Shown here in pieces: positions 42,026 to 50,790 of a stretch of DNA of 64,000 nt (its first letter is position 1; the number at the start of each line of letters is the position of its first letter). Under the pieces are notes generated by a model. It was not told where the DNA came from, did not search any database, and saw only the letters and a list, made by a program, of their open reading frames with translations. Source of the DNA: CAZGUH01 sp964529005 (GTDB taxonomy: Bacteria > Actinomycetota > Acidimicrobiia > Acidimicrobiales > Ilumatobacteraceae); assembly GCA_964529005.1 (NCBI GenBank), contig CAZGUH010000010.1, forward strand, positions 1-64,000. Reading direction: 5' to 3'. Made by a program: the position numbers and the translations under genes.

Positions 42026-42832
42026 TCACCGGTTGGTGAACGTGGGCGGGCGGCGGTCCCGGAACGCGTGGCGCGCCTCGCGGAAGTCGGCGGTGGTCGT
42101 CGCCAGGATCTGTTGGCGGTTCTCGAGTTCGAGCGCGAGCTGGAGGGTGGGCGCCTCGAGCGCGGCCCACATCGCCTGCTTGGTGAGAGCGATCCCGAAC
42201 GGCGCGCTGGCAACGATCTGATCCGCTGCGGCGAGCGCGGCGTCGAGCAGGTCCTCGTCGGGAAGAACGTCGGCGACCAAGCCGATGCGGCACGCCTCCT
42301 CGGCGTCGATCTTGCGGGCGGTCAGCATCATCTCGTGGGCGCGGGCAGAGCCGACGATGCGCGGCAGGAGCCACGACACGCCGATGTCGCACGCCGACAG
42401 ACCGATGCGCACGAACGGCGCGTGGAACGTCGCCGACGTGGCGGCGTAGCGGATGTCGGCGCCGAGCGCGATCCCCAGCCCGCCGCCGGATGCGACACCG
42501 TTGATCGCTGCCACGACCGGTTGGCTGAGGGCGCGCATCTTCGTCAGCAACGACGAGATCTGGAGCTGGATCGCATACCCCTGCTGGGTCTTGCCGAAGT
42601 CCTCGACCCCAGCCGGCAGCCCGTACCCGTTGCGCATGTCGAGGCCGGAGCAGAACCCACGCCCGGCGCCGGTGAGCACGACCGCGCGCACCGACGGGTC
42701 GGCGGCGATCTCGTCGATCCGCGCGTGTAGCGACGACACGAGGTCGACGTTCAACGAGTTGAGCGACTCGGGACGGTTCAACGTGAGCTGTGCGACGTGG
42801 TCGCGTGGCCGAGTCATCTCGACAGTCGTCAT
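42026..42832 (-). CDS. Enoyl-CoA hydratase/isomerase family protein
   Basis: A 268-residue crotonase-fold protein with GAGRGFCSGLDM and INGVASGGGLGIALGADIRYA forming the oxyanion hole and FHAPFVRIGLSACDIGVSWLLP beyond it. The catalytic position matches hydratase-like members of Mycobacterium. It lies downstream of the deacylase on the same strand (73-base gap), mirroring the deacylase-crotonase pairing of the operon on the other strand. Confidence 0.85.
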   Translation of the reverse strand: MTTVEMTRPRDHVAQLTLNRPESLNSLNVDLVSSLHARIDEIAADPSVRAVVLTGAGRGFCSGLDMRNGYGLPAGVEDFGKTQQGYAIQLQISSLLTKMRALSQPVVAAINGVASGGGLGIALGADIRYAATSATFHAPFVRIGLSACDIGVSWLLPRIVGSARAHEMMLTARKIDAEEACRIGLVADVLPDEDLLDAALAAADQIVASAPFGIALTKQAMWAALEAPTLQLALELENRQQILATTTADFREARHAFRDRRPPTFTNR

Positions 42833-42905
42833 CGATCTTTCCCTGCTGTGTCCGGTGTGGGTGATGGGGGCGAGCGCAGGCGAGAGCTGCCGGCTCGCAG
42901 AAACG

Positions 42906-44633
42906 TCAGCGCGGCGCCGGCTGCGACCCGCGCACGACGGCGCCCGGTCGGGCGCCGGTGGCCTCGCCGTGCTCGAACGTGACCTCTCCGGAGCAGACCG
43001 TGGCGACGTAGCCGCGGGCGTCCTGGAGCAGGCGGCGCCCACCGGCCGGGAGGTCGCGCACGATGCGCGGCGCCAGCAGGGAGAGTCCGTCGAAGTCGAT
43101 GAGGTTGAGGTCGGCCTTGAAGCCCGGGGCGAGAACGCCGCGGTCGTGCCATCCGACCGCGCGCGCGGTGCGCTGCGTCTGCGCGTGGACGATCTCCTCG
43201 ATCGTGAACGTCGGGCTCGGAGCACGGTCGCGGCACCAGTGTGTGAGATGGAACGTCGGGAAGCTGGCGTCGCAGATGACGGCGACGTGCGCGCCTCCAT
43301 CGGACAGGCCGAAGACGGCGACCGGCGAGCGGAACATCTCGGCCGCGGCGTCGAGGTTGAAGTCGACGTAGTTGCCGAGCGGGAAGTACAGCAGCGCCCT
43401 GCCGCCGTCCTCGAGCAGCGCGTCGTACGCGATCTCCTGCGGCGTTGCCCCGCGCCGGCGCGCCTCGGACGTGAGCGACTCGCTGCGGTCGGGTTCGTAG
43501 CGCGGCGGGTCGCCGAGGCGGAACAGGCGCTCGAACGAGGTGGTGACGCGCTGCACGAGCGGCTCGCCCTGCACGGCGCCGTGCTCGGCCAGCACCGCCG
43601 CGCGCACCTCGGGCCGCGCCAGCTCGGCCACGCGCTCGGCGAGCGGCAGGCGTTGACGAGCGGCGAACGTCGGGCACAGCATGAACGGGTTCATCGAGGT
43701 TTCGAGGCCGAGCAGCATCCCGGTCGGACGCAGGCAGATCTGCGCCGAGACGTCGAGGCCGTCACGCGCTGCGTTCTCCAGCTCGTCGAGGATCGCGCGC
43801 CACCGCGTCGGCGCGCGCTCGACCTGCGCCAGCGACGTCGTCACCGGCCGCCCGGTCACCCGCGCCAAGTGACGGATCAGCGCGATCTCGCTCGGCACGT
43901 CGAAGTCGGACACGACCTGCACGACCCCGCGCTGCGTGCGCCGCAGCGCATCGACGATGCCGAGCAGCTCGCGCTCGCTCGCCTCGAACGAGCCGATCGG
44001 GCGGCCGTCGCGGGCGCGGTGGTTGCTGGTGCGGGACGTCGAAAAGCCCATCGCGCCCGCGCCGAGCGCCTCCTCGACGAGCCGCGCCATCTCGGCGATC
44101 TCGTCCTCGGTCGGCGTTTCCGTGTGATTCGCGCCGCGCTCGCCCATCACATAGGCGCGCAGCGAGGCGTGCGGGACGTATGCCCCCACGTCGATCGTGC
44201 GACGCCGGCGCGCCAGCGCGTCGAGGAAGTCGGGGAACGAGCGCCAGTCCCACGCGAGGCCCTCGGCCAGGGCGGTTCCCGGGATGTCCTCGACGCCTTC
44301 CATCAACGAGATCAATTGCTCGTGCGCGTGTTCGCCCGGCTGGGCGGGCGCGAACCCGACACCGCAGTTGCCCATCACGATCGACGTGACGCCGTGCACC
44401 GCCGACGGGGCCAGCACGCCGTCCCACGTCGCTTGCCCGTCATAGTGGGTGTGGATGTCCACGAAGCCCGGAGTCACCAGCAGCCCGTCGGCCTCGATCT
44501 CGCGTCGAGCGGTCTCGTCGACGCGCCCCACGGCGACGATCTCGCCCTCGTGCACACCGACGTCGCCGGTGAAACGCGCGGACCCCGTCCCATCGACGAT
44601 GGTGCCACCTCGGATGATGAGGTCGATCGCCAT
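42906..44633 (-). CDS. D-aminoacylase-like amidohydrolase, second copy
   Basis: A 575-residue paralogue of the protein at 38480, with the same opening (LIIRGGTIVDGTGSARFTGD), DIHTHYDGQATWD, GNCGVGFAPA and GLSDGGAHVAVICDASFP. The extra zinc-binding histidines of true D-aminoacylase are again missing (VVSDFDVPSE and TSLAQVERAP). The ATG at 44633 is chosen on homology; its Shine-Dalgarno is weak (AAGG 8 bases away). It is transcribed divergently from the SDR at 44741, and the intergenic region holds an AGTATCCT motif. Confidence 0.82.
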   Translation of the reverse strand: MAIDLIIRGGTIVDGTGSARFTGDVGVHEGEIVAVGRVDETARREIEADGLLVTPGFVDIHTHYDGQATWDGVLAPSAVHGVTSIVMGNCGVGFAPAQPGEHAHEQLISLMEGVEDIPGTALAEGLAWDWRSFPDFLDALARRRRTIDVGAYVPHASLRAYVMGERGANHTETPTEDEIAEMARLVEEALGAGAMGFSTSRTSNHRARDGRPIGSFEASERELLGIVDALRRTQRGVVQVVSDFDVPSEIALIRHLARVTGRPVTTSLAQVERAPTRWRAILDELENAARDGLDVSAQICLRPTGMLLGLETSMNPFMLCPTFAARQRLPLAERVAELARPEVRAAVLAEHGAVQGEPLVQRVTTSFERLFRLGDPPRYEPDRSESLTSEARRRGATPQEIAYDALLEDGGRALLYFPLGNYVDFNLDAAAEMFRSPVAVFGLSDGGAHVAVICDASFPTFHLTHWCRDRAPSPTFTIEEIVHAQTQRTARAVGWHDRGVLAPGFKADLNLIDFDGLSLLAPRIVRDLPAGGRRLLQDARGYVATVCSGEVTFEHGEATGARPGAVVRGSQPAPR

Positions 44634-44699
44634 ATCAGTGACCTTATCACGACGATGTTGCTGGGAACAGGCCACGACTCGGCCGACGATGCGCCAATG

Positions 44700-44708
44700 A
44701 AGTATCCT
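44700..44708. promoter_or_regulatory. AGTATCCT motif in divergent region
   Basis: Same core as the -10/dyad motif of the other catabolic promoters, placed 33 bases before the GTG at 44741 and about 68 before the minus-strand deacylase. I find no convincing -35 at 16 to 18 bases on either strand, so this may be an operator or an activator-dependent promoter. Confidence 0.35.
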
Positions 44709-44740
44709 GATTTCGACAGCTCGCAACGAAGGGGGAATCC

Positions 44741-45631
44741 GTGGGTCTTCTCGACGGCAAGGTCGCGATCGTGACGGGATCGGGCCGCGGCATCGGCCGC
44801 GCCGAGGCGATCACGTTCGCCGAATACGGCGCCTCGGTGATCGTCAACGACGTCAACAAGGAGAACGCCGACAGCGTGGTGGGGGAGATCACGGCCGCGG
44901 GCGGCGCCGCGGCGCCGTTCATCGGCGACGCGTCGGACTGGTCGGCGGCGCAGGCGATCGTGCAGCTTGCGCTCGACGAGTTCGGGCGCCTCGACATCCT
45001 GATGAACAACGCCGGCTTCCTGCGCGACTGCATGAGCTGGGAGATGAAAGAGGACGACTGGAACGCCGTGCTGAAGGTGCACCTCGGGGGCCACTTCGCG
45101 CCGTCGCGCTTCGCCGCCGAGTACTGGCGCGATCGTTCGCTCGCCGGCGAGCAGGTCGAGGGCCGCATCATCAACACCTCGAGCGAGGCAGCGCTCTACG
45201 GGAACGCGACGGAGTCCAACTACGGAGCGGCCAAGGGCGCGATCGCCGCGCTCAACGTCATCCTCGCCCGCGAGCTCGAGGAGTTCGGGGTGACCGTCAA
45301 CGCGATCTGCCCCCGTGCTCGCACGCCAGCCACGATCCCCATGTTCGGCGAGATCATGGACGTGGCCGAGGGCCAGTTCGATCGCTTCGACCCGTTCAAC
45401 CTGACGCCGTTCGTCACCTGGCTGGCGAGCTCCGAGGCGGGCCACGTGTCCGGTCAACTGTTCGTCGTGTTCGGCGGCGAGGTCCGGCTGATGCAACGCT
45501 GGACCCCGGCGAGCCGGATCGTGAAGAACGGGCGCTGGACGGTGGACGAGCTGGTCGAGCGGGCCAACGAGCTGTTCGTCGACCATGCGCCGGGGGTGCC
45601 GCCGTTCGGCGTGCAGATGGCGAAGCGCTGA
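44741..45631 (+). CDS. Short-chain dehydrogenase/reductase (HSD17B4-like)
   Basis: A 296-residue SDR with TGSGRGIGRAEA, VNDVNKENADSV after strand 2, NNAGFLRD and the catalytic Ser/Tyr/Lys in NTSSEAALYGNATESNYGAAKGA. The layout resembles the 3-hydroxyacyl-CoA dehydrogenase part of peroxisomal HSD17B4, which partners a MaoC-type hydratase like the one at 29026. A C-terminal extension follows GGEVRLMQRW. The GTG start has GAAGGGGGAA upstream. A strong hairpin follows the stop. Confidence 0.85.
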   Translation: MGLLDGKVAIVTGSGRGIGRAEAITFAEYGASVIVNDVNKENADSVVGEITAAGGAAAPFIGDASDWSAAQAIVQLALDEFGRLDILMNNAGFLRDCMSWEMKEDDWNAVLKVHLGGHFAPSRFAAEYWRDRSLAGEQVEGRIINTSSEAALYGNATESNYGAAKGAIAALNVILARELEEFGVTVNAICPRARTPATIPMFGEIMDVAEGQFDRFDPFNLTPFVTWLASSEAGHVSGQLFVVFGGEVRLMQRWTPASRIVKNGRWTVDELVERANELFVDHAPGVPPFGVQMAKR

Positions 45632-45639
45632 CCGGATCG

Positions 45640-45666
45640 GGGTCGGGCTGGCCCCCAGCCCGACCC
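45640..45666. terminator. Bidirectional terminator hairpin
   Basis: A perfect 12-base stem, GGGTCGGGCTGG against CCAGCCCGACCC, with a CCC loop, between convergent genes. No U-tract. It probably terminates both the SDR and the thioesterase transcripts. Confidence 0.65.
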
Positions 45667-45687
45667 GCTCCAATCACCTGCTGCGGG

Positions 45688-46128
45688 TCAGCTGCTCTTC
45701 GGGGCGACGATCAGGCAGGTCCCCTGTGCGAGCGCCACGGTCCGGCCCTCGTTCTCCATCTCGACGCGCAGGACGGCCGTGCGTGACGTCATCGCCATCA
45801 CCGTCGTCGTCGCCCGCACCACACCGGTCGACACCGGGGCGAGGTAGTTGATCTTGAACTCCGTCGTCGCCGCCCACGAGCGCGGCGGCATGATCGGGTA
45901 CAGCGTGAAACCGAGGCAGTGATCGCACAGCGCGGCGAGGCATCCACCGTGCAGGTTGCCGATCATCGTGATCATGTCCGGCCGGACGTCCATCTCGGCG
46001 ACGAGAAGGCCCGGCTCGAGCGTCACCGTGCGCACGTCGAGGTAGCCGTCGATGCCCTTGTCGAAGCGGACAGCAGCGAGCGACGCCGCCTTCTCCGGTC
46101 GCCAGTGTGGGAAGTTCAGGGTACTCAT
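45688..46128 (-). CDS. PaaI-type hot-dog thioesterase
   Basis: A 146-residue hot-dog protein with the PaaI signature GNLHGGCLAALCDHCLG and EFKINYLAPVSTGVV. Such enzymes release free acids from acyl-CoA or aryl-CoA thioesters and rescue CoA from dead-end intermediates. The ATG at 46128 gives the family N-terminus; the in-frame extension runs through the promoter of the divergent LLM gene. A thioesterase fits a region of CoA-dependent catabolism. Confidence 0.83.
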   Translation of the reverse strand: MSTLNFPHWRPEKAASLAAVRFDKGIDGYLDVRTVTLEPGLLVAEMDVRPDMITMIGNLHGGCLAALCDHCLGFTLYPIMPPRSWAATTEFKINYLAPVSTGVVRATTTVMAMTSRTAVLRVEMENEGRTVALAQGTCLIVAPKSS

Positions 46129-46167
46129 AACGCCAACATTAGAACACACACGGGGCCTTTCTCGGAG

Positions 46168-46196
46168 TTGACGGCGAAATGGCGAAGATTTAGTAT
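46168..46196 (+). promoter_or_regulatory. TAGTAT promoter of the second LLM gene
   Basis: -35 TTGACG (46168-46173), 17 bases, -10 TAGTAT (46191-46196), followed by CCTTTG. It shares the TTTAGTATCCT string with the promoter at 35762. Confidence 0.55.
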
Positions 46197-46264
46197 CCTT
46201 TGAAGCCGCGGGCTGGCCGTCCCGAACCGGGATGGGGCCGAGCTCCGAGGGAGGGGAAGACAAG

Positions 46265-47359
46265 GTGCACGTCGGCGTACAGATGGTGTTCCAGAGCGTT
46301 GGCTACGGACCCGAGGTGACGGATCGTCAGATCGTCGAGTGGGAGATCGAGCTCGCAGTGCTGGCGGAGAAGCTCGGCTTCGACACGCTGTGGCCTGTCG
46401 AGCACCACTTCGAGGACTACGCGTTCTGTCCCGACAACGTGGTGCTGCTGGCGCATCTGGCTGCTCGAACGACGTCGATCCGGCTCGGCACCGGCGCCGT
46501 CATCGTCCCGTGGAACGACCCGTTGCGCGTGGCCGAGAAGATCGCGCTGCTCGACAACCTCGCGCCGGGCCGGCTCGTGCTCGGCCTCGGCCGAGGCCTG
46601 GCCCGGCGAGAGTACGAGGGTTTCGGCATCGACATGTCGGAGTCGCGTGACCGCTTCGACGAAGGGGCGGCGCTGATCATCCGTGCGCTGGAGACGGGGT
46701 ATGCGGAAGGGTCCGGGCCGTACTACCCGCAGAAGCGGGTGCCGCTGCGCCCTGCGCCGCTGGCGGGCTTCGCCGACCGGTTGTACTGCGTCGCGATGTC
46801 ACCCGACTCGGCCATGTCGGCCGCCGAACTGGGCGGGCGGATGGTGATCTTCTCGCAGCGGCCGTGGGAGCAGCAGGCGGCGAGCGTGAACGACTACCGC
46901 GAACGGTTCCGCGCCGTGCACGGCGTCGAGCCCCCGCCGCTGACGATCTGCGACTTCGTGATCTGCGACGAGGACCCGGCCCGTGCCGAGGCGCTGGCGT
47001 ACGAGCACATCGCCGGATATCTGCGCAGCGTCGTCGAGCACTACGAACTCGCTGGCGAGCACCTCAAGCACGCCGCGGGGTACGCCTCGTACGGCAACGC
47101 CGTCGACGCGCTGCGGGCGGCGGGGATGGAGAAGGCGTGCGAGCTCTACCTCGCGGTGCAAGCGTGGGGCACGCCGGACCAGATCCTCGAGAAGCTTCGT
47201 GCCCGCCGCGACGTCGTCGGCGACTTCGACCTCACCTGCTGCTTCCGCTTCTCCGGACTGCCCTACGATGCAGCCGAGCAGAACATGAGAACGTTCGCCG
47301 AGCACGTGATGCCCACCCTGCGCACATGGCAGCACGCCTCCGTCGCGGCGAAGTTGTGA
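46265..47359 (+). CDS. LLM-class flavin-dependent oxidoreductase
   Basis: A 364-residue luciferase-like monooxygenase with ELAVLAEKLGFDTLWPVEHHF (the W.EHHF segment is typical of alkanal-type LLM proteins), IRLGTGAVIVPWNDPLRVAEKIALLDNLAPGR and LGLGRGLARREYEGFGID. Because of EHHF and the RLGTGV-like segment it is nearer to FMN-dependent luciferase types than the LLM gene at 35832. The start is the GTG with GAGGGAGGGGAAGA upstream; the longer frame to 46232 contains that Shine-Dalgarno. Single gene. Confidence 0.85.
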   Translation: MHVGVQMVFQSVGYGPEVTDRQIVEWEIELAVLAEKLGFDTLWPVEHHFEDYAFCPDNVVLLAHLAARTTSIRLGTGAVIVPWNDPLRVAEKIALLDNLAPGRLVLGLGRGLARREYEGFGIDMSESRDRFDEGAALIIRALETGYAEGSGPYYPQKRVPLRPAPLAGFADRLYCVAMSPDSAMSAAELGGRMVIFSQRPWEQQAASVNDYRERFRAVHGVEPPPLTICDFVICDEDPARAEALAYEHIAGYLRSVVEHYELAGEHLKHAAGYASYGNAVDALRAAGMEKACELYLAVQAWGTPDQILEKLRARRDVVGDFDLTCCFRFSGLPYDAAEQNMRTFAEHVMPTLRTWQHASVAAKL

Positions 47360-47425
47360 TGCCGATCGTGCGCCGCCGACGCCCGTCACGCCCTGGAGGT
47401 GACGCCACCTCGCCGGCGCCGTTCC

Positions 47426-47453
47426 TTGACGCTGCCGCGAGGAACAGTACACT
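47426..47453 (+). promoter_or_regulatory. Promoter of the transporter-catabolic operon
   Basis: -35 TTGACG (47426-47431), 16 bases, -10 TACACT (47448-47453). The downstream ACTGAAA also follows the -10 of the binding-protein promoter at 58929. It is the only visible promoter for the ten-gene run to 58915. Confidence 0.55.
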
Positions 47454-47467
47454 GAAATGGGGCTCAG

Positions 47468-47551
47468 ATGACGTACGCAGCGCCGGGTCCGGCGCAGGGG
47501 TCGATGGTGTCCGAGGCGCTCCGCGCGCTGTCGGCGTTCGAGGGGGATTGA
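47468..47551 (+). CDS. Possible 27-residue leader peptide
   Basis: An ATG-to-TGA frame (MTYAAPGPAQ...LRALSAFEGD) that ends 4 bases before the ATPase start. It contains the GAGGGGG that would serve as ribosome binding site for the ATPase gene. Third codon positions are mostly G or C, as in real genes here. With the promoter at 47426 it would begin about 8 bases into the message. It could couple translation to the ATPase gene; it may also be chance. Confidence 0.3.
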   Translation: MTYAAPGPAQGSMVSEALRALSAFEGD

Positions 47552-47555
47552 CATC

Positions 47556-48434
47556 GTGCCGTTGCGAGACATCGTAAGACGCGACGAAATGGACGCCGTG
47601 ACGCCGAATGGCGGGCCGAGCCCCTCGCCGACGCCCGTGGTGCGCTCGACGGGCGTGACCCGCACGTACGAGACCCGCAAGTCCACCGTCGAAGCGCTGG
47701 GACAGATCGACCTCGAGATCGCCGAGGGCGAGTTCGTGTGCATCGTCGGCCCGTCCGGCTGTGGCAAGTCGACGTTCCTGCGGATCATCGCCGGGCTGAT
47801 CAACCCCACCAGCGGAACGGTCGAGATCGCCGATCAGGGCCGGGGCGGCGTGCTCACCTCGATGGTGTTCCAGGACTACAGCATCTACCCATGGAAGACG
47901 GTCGAGGAGAACGTCCGCTTCGGGCTCGACGTGGCGGGCAAGCGCCGCAGCGACTCGAAGGAGGCCGTCGACTGGTGGCTGAGGCGCCTCGGTCTCGCAG
48001 ACTTCCGCAAGGCGTACCCCGCGGCGCTGTCCGGCGGAATGCGCCAGCGCGTCTCGATCGCCCGTGCCCTCGTCGTCGAGCCGCAGATCATCCTCATGGA
48101 CGAGCCGTTCGCCGCGCTCGACGCCCAGCTGCGCACGCTGCTCCAGGAGGAGTTGCTGTCGATCTGGCAGCAGTTCCAGCGCACCGTCGTGTTCGTGACC
48201 CACAGCATCGACGAGGCGCTGCTGCTGGGTGACCGCATCCTCGTGATGAGCGCACGGCCGGGCCGGATCCTGGCCGACATCCGGGTGCCGTTCGAGCGCC
48301 CACGCAAGCCCGAGCTGAGGGGCGTGGCCGAGTTCGCCGATCTCGAACAGCACATCTGGTCGATGCTGCGCCACGAGGTCGACGGCGGCCGCGGCGCCGA
48401 CGCGAACGAGACCGTCGACGAGGTGACGACATGA
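47556..48434 (+). CDS. ABC transporter ATPase (SsuB/TauB type)
   Basis: A 292-residue nucleotide-binding subunit of the nitrate/sulfonate/taurine importer group. Walker A is GPSGCGKST, the Q-loop FQDYSIYPW, the signature LSGGMRQRVSIARAL, Walker B IILMDEPFAALD and the switch His in VTHSID. A GAGGGGG precedes the GTG start; the ATG at 47589 is an alternative. Its stop overlaps the permease start (ATGA). The likely binding protein is encoded at 59022. Substrates of this group include sulfonates, nitrate, phthalate-like acids and pyrimidines. Confidence 0.9.
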   Translation: MPLRDIVRRDEMDAVTPNGGPSPSPTPVVRSTGVTRTYETRKSTVEALGQIDLEIAEGEFVCIVGPSGCGKSTFLRIIAGLINPTSGTVEIADQGRGGVLTSMVFQDYSIYPWKTVEENVRFGLDVAGKRRSDSKEAVDWWLRRLGLADFRKAYPAALSGGMRQRVSIARALVVEPQIILMDEPFAALDAQLRTLLQEELLSIWQQFQRTVVFVTHSIDEALLLGDRILVMSARPGRILADIRVPFERPRKPELRGVAEFADLEQHIWSMLRHEVDGGRGADANETVDEVTT

Positions 48435-49339
48435 CCGACACGTCCGTGGAGCGTCCCGCGACCGCGCAGGCCGCCAAGCGTGACACCCGCAGCGGGCCCG
48501 TCAGAGCCGTCGTGCGGGCGCCGGGGCTCGCCGAGCGCGACCCACGGCGGTACATGCGCCGCCGCCGGTACATCGACAACGTGCTGCGCATCGGCACCCC
48601 GGTGGCGCTGGTGGTGCTGTGGCAGCTCCTCGCGGATGCCGAGGTGATCGACCCGCGGTTCTGGCCGGGGCCGATCGACACCGCCCGCGCATTCGTCCGC
48701 CTGGTCCGCGACGGCGTGCTGTGGGACACCGTCTACGTCAGCATGAAGCGGCTCGTCTGGGGTTACACCACGGGCTGCCTCGCCGGTGTCGTCATCGGTC
48801 TGATGCTCGGCGTGTTCCGCTACGCCCGTGTCGCGTTCGACCCGGTGATCAGCGCCCTCTACACGATCCCCAAGCTCGCGCTCCTGCCCCCGTTGCTGTT
48901 GCTGTTCGGGCTGGGGGAGACGCCCAAGATCATCCTGATCGCGATGAGCGTGTTCTTCATCGTGGTGATCGGGACGATGTCGGCCACGACCAAGCTCCCG
49001 ATCGGATACCTGGAGCCGGCACGGTCCTACCAAGCCTCGCGACTGGTGACGTTCCGGCACGTCGTCGTGCCGGCCGTGCTGCCGGACATCTTCGTGTCGC
49101 TGCGCATCGCCGCCGGCACCGGTGTGCTCGTGCTCGTCGGCATCGAGTTCGTCCAGGGCAACGACGGGCTCGGGTTCATGATCTGGAACTCGTGGCAGGT
49201 CTACCGGGTCGCTCAGATGTACGTGGGCATCGTCACCGTCGCGATCATCGGCGTGATCTTCCAGAGCCTCGTGAAGTGGATCGGCCAGCTCGTGGCCCCG
49301 TGGTCGGTCAGCGCCGACTACTCGACCGGCAAGCACTGA
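48431..49339 (+). CDS. ABC transporter permease (SsuC/TauC type)
   Basis: A 302-residue membrane subunit with about six helices after a 50-residue cytoplasmic Arg-rich N-terminus. The EAA-loop that contacts the ATPase lies around YLEPARSYQASRLVTFRHVVVPAVLPDIFVSLR. It belongs to the BPD_transp_1 group and is translationally coupled to the ATPase gene. It forms the homodimeric channel of the importer. Confidence 0.9.
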   Translation: MTDTSVERPATAQAAKRDTRSGPVRAVVRAPGLAERDPRRYMRRRRYIDNVLRIGTPVALVVLWQLLADAEVIDPRFWPGPIDTARAFVRLVRDGVLWDTVYVSMKRLVWGYTTGCLAGVVIGLMLGVFRYARVAFDPVISALYTIPKLALLPPLLLLFGLGETPKIILIAMSVFFIVVIGTMSATTKLPIGYLEPARSYQASRLVTFRHVVVPAVLPDIFVSLRIAAGTGVLVLVGIEFVQGNDGLGFMIWNSWQVYRVAQMYVGIVTVAIIGVIFQSLVKWIGQLVAPWSVSADYSTGKH

Positions 49340-49392
49340 CGAGATGTTCGATCGTCCGGGCCGTCGCTGACTCCGGACGGAGGGGGAAATTC

Positions 49393-50790
49393 GTGCTGCA
49401 GACCTTCGGGCCGAGCGAAGCCCTGCGCGCTCTGCGCGCCCGCCTCGGCCATCCGATCATCGACGGTGACGGGCATCAGCTGGAGTTCATGCCGGCGGTG
49501 TACGACATCGTGGCCGAGCAGAGCGGGCCCGACGTGGCGGCCGCGCTGCGGGCCTATCGTGAGAGCGGCGCGGCGACGACCGGCGGGTTCGACCCGGTGC
49601 GCGTGTTCTGGGGCGTCCCGGCCGAGAACACGCTCGACCGCATGACGATGACGCTGCCCAAGCTGCTGTACGAGCGCCTCGACGAGTTCGGCATCGACTT
49701 CGCGCTGCTGTACCCGAGCGCAGGGCTGTTGACGTTGAAGAATCCGCACACCGAGCTGCGCCAAGCGGAGGCCCGAGCGCTGAACACCTACAGCGCCGAA
49801 TCGTTCGCGGAATACCGTGATCGCCTCGAGCCGGTGGCTGTGATCCCGTCGTTCACGCCCGACGAGGCGGTGGCCGAACTGGAGCACGCGGTGGGTGTGC
49901 TCGGCCTCAAGACGGTCGTGATGAGCGGTTCGATCCCGCGCCGCGAGGCGGACGGCGGGCACATGTGGGTCGACACGCTCGGCCACGGCAGCCGTTACGA
50001 CTACGACCCGGTGTGGGCGTGTTGTGCGCGTCTCGGTGTCGTGCCCGCCTTCCACGGCAACGGGTACGGCTGGGGCACGAGGGCGTCGGCGACGAACTAC
50101 GTCTTCAACCACCTCGGCAGCTTCGCCGCCGCGCAGGAAGGGGTCTGCCGCTCGATCGTGATGGGCGGGGTGGCGCGGCGCTTCCCGCGGCTGCGCTTCG
50201 CGTTCCTGGAGGGTGGCGTCAGCTGGTCGGCTCAGCTGTTCGCCGACCTCGTCGGACACTTCGGCAAGCGCAACCGCGAGGCGGTGATGGCATACGACCC
50301 GAAGCGGATCGACCGTGCGCTGCACGACGAGTTGTTCGACCGCTACGCGACCGGCCGCATCGCCCGGCTCCGGGCGGGTGAGGTGAGTGGCGGCGTCGGC
50401 GCGATCAGCCGTTGGTCCGCCGACGAACAGGACGTCGACGATTTCGCACGGTCGGGGATCACGAGCGTCGAGGACATCGTCGAGATCTTCACCCGGCAGC
50501 TGTACTTCGGGTGTGAGGCGGACGACCCGTTGAACGCGCTCGCGTTCGCGCTGGGCCTGCCGCACGACGTCCGGCTCAACGCGCTGTTCGCCTCCGACAT
50601 CGGCCATTGGGACGTCGCCGACGCCCGCGACGTCGTCCACGAGGCCTACGAGCTCGTCGAGCACGGCCAGATCGGCGTGGCCGACTTCCGCGCCTTCACC
50701 TGCGACAACGTGGGTCGGATGCTCACCGACCTCAACCCGAGCTTCTTCGACGCGACGGCGCTCGCTGGTGTGGAGTTCTCCGCACGATGA
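49393..50790 (+). CDS. Amidohydrolase-2 family protein
   Basis: A 465-residue TIM-barrel enzyme with IIDGDGHQLEF (His and Glu ligands), ALLYPSAGLL, PAFHGNGYGW (third His), and FASDIGHWDV near the C-terminus for the catalytic Asp. It is only distantly related to the pair at 31798 and 33066. The GTG start has GGAGGGGGAAAT upstream. It is the third gene of the transporter operon, and its stop overlaps the following CMD gene by 4 bases. Confidence 0.82.
   Translation: MLQTFGPSEALRALRARLGHPIIDGDGHQLEFMPAVYDIVAEQSGPDVAAALRAYRESGAATTGGFDPVRVFWGVPAENTLDRMTMTLPKLLYERLDEFGIDFALLYPSAGLLTLKNPHTELRQAEARALNTYSAESFAEYRDRLEPVAVIPSFTPDEAVAELEHAVGVLGLKTVVMSGSIPRREADGGHMWVDTLGHGSRYDYDPVWACCARLGVVPAFHGNGYGWGTRASATNYVFNHLGSFAAAQEGVCRSIVMGGVARRFPRLRFAFLEGGVSWSAQLFADLVGHFGKRNREAVMAYDPKRIDRALHDELFDRYATGRIARLRAGEVSGGVGAISRWSADEQDVDDFARSGITSVEDIVEIFTRQLYFGCEADDPLNALAFALGLPHDVRLNALFASDIGHWDVADARDVVHEAYELVEHGQIGVADFRAFTCDNVGRMLTDLNPSFFDATALAGVEFSAR

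Noticed and set aside
44700..44708. Strong sigma-70 promoter at the AGTATCCT motif
   Set aside because: No acceptable -35 at 16 to 18 bases on either strand; kept only as a motif.
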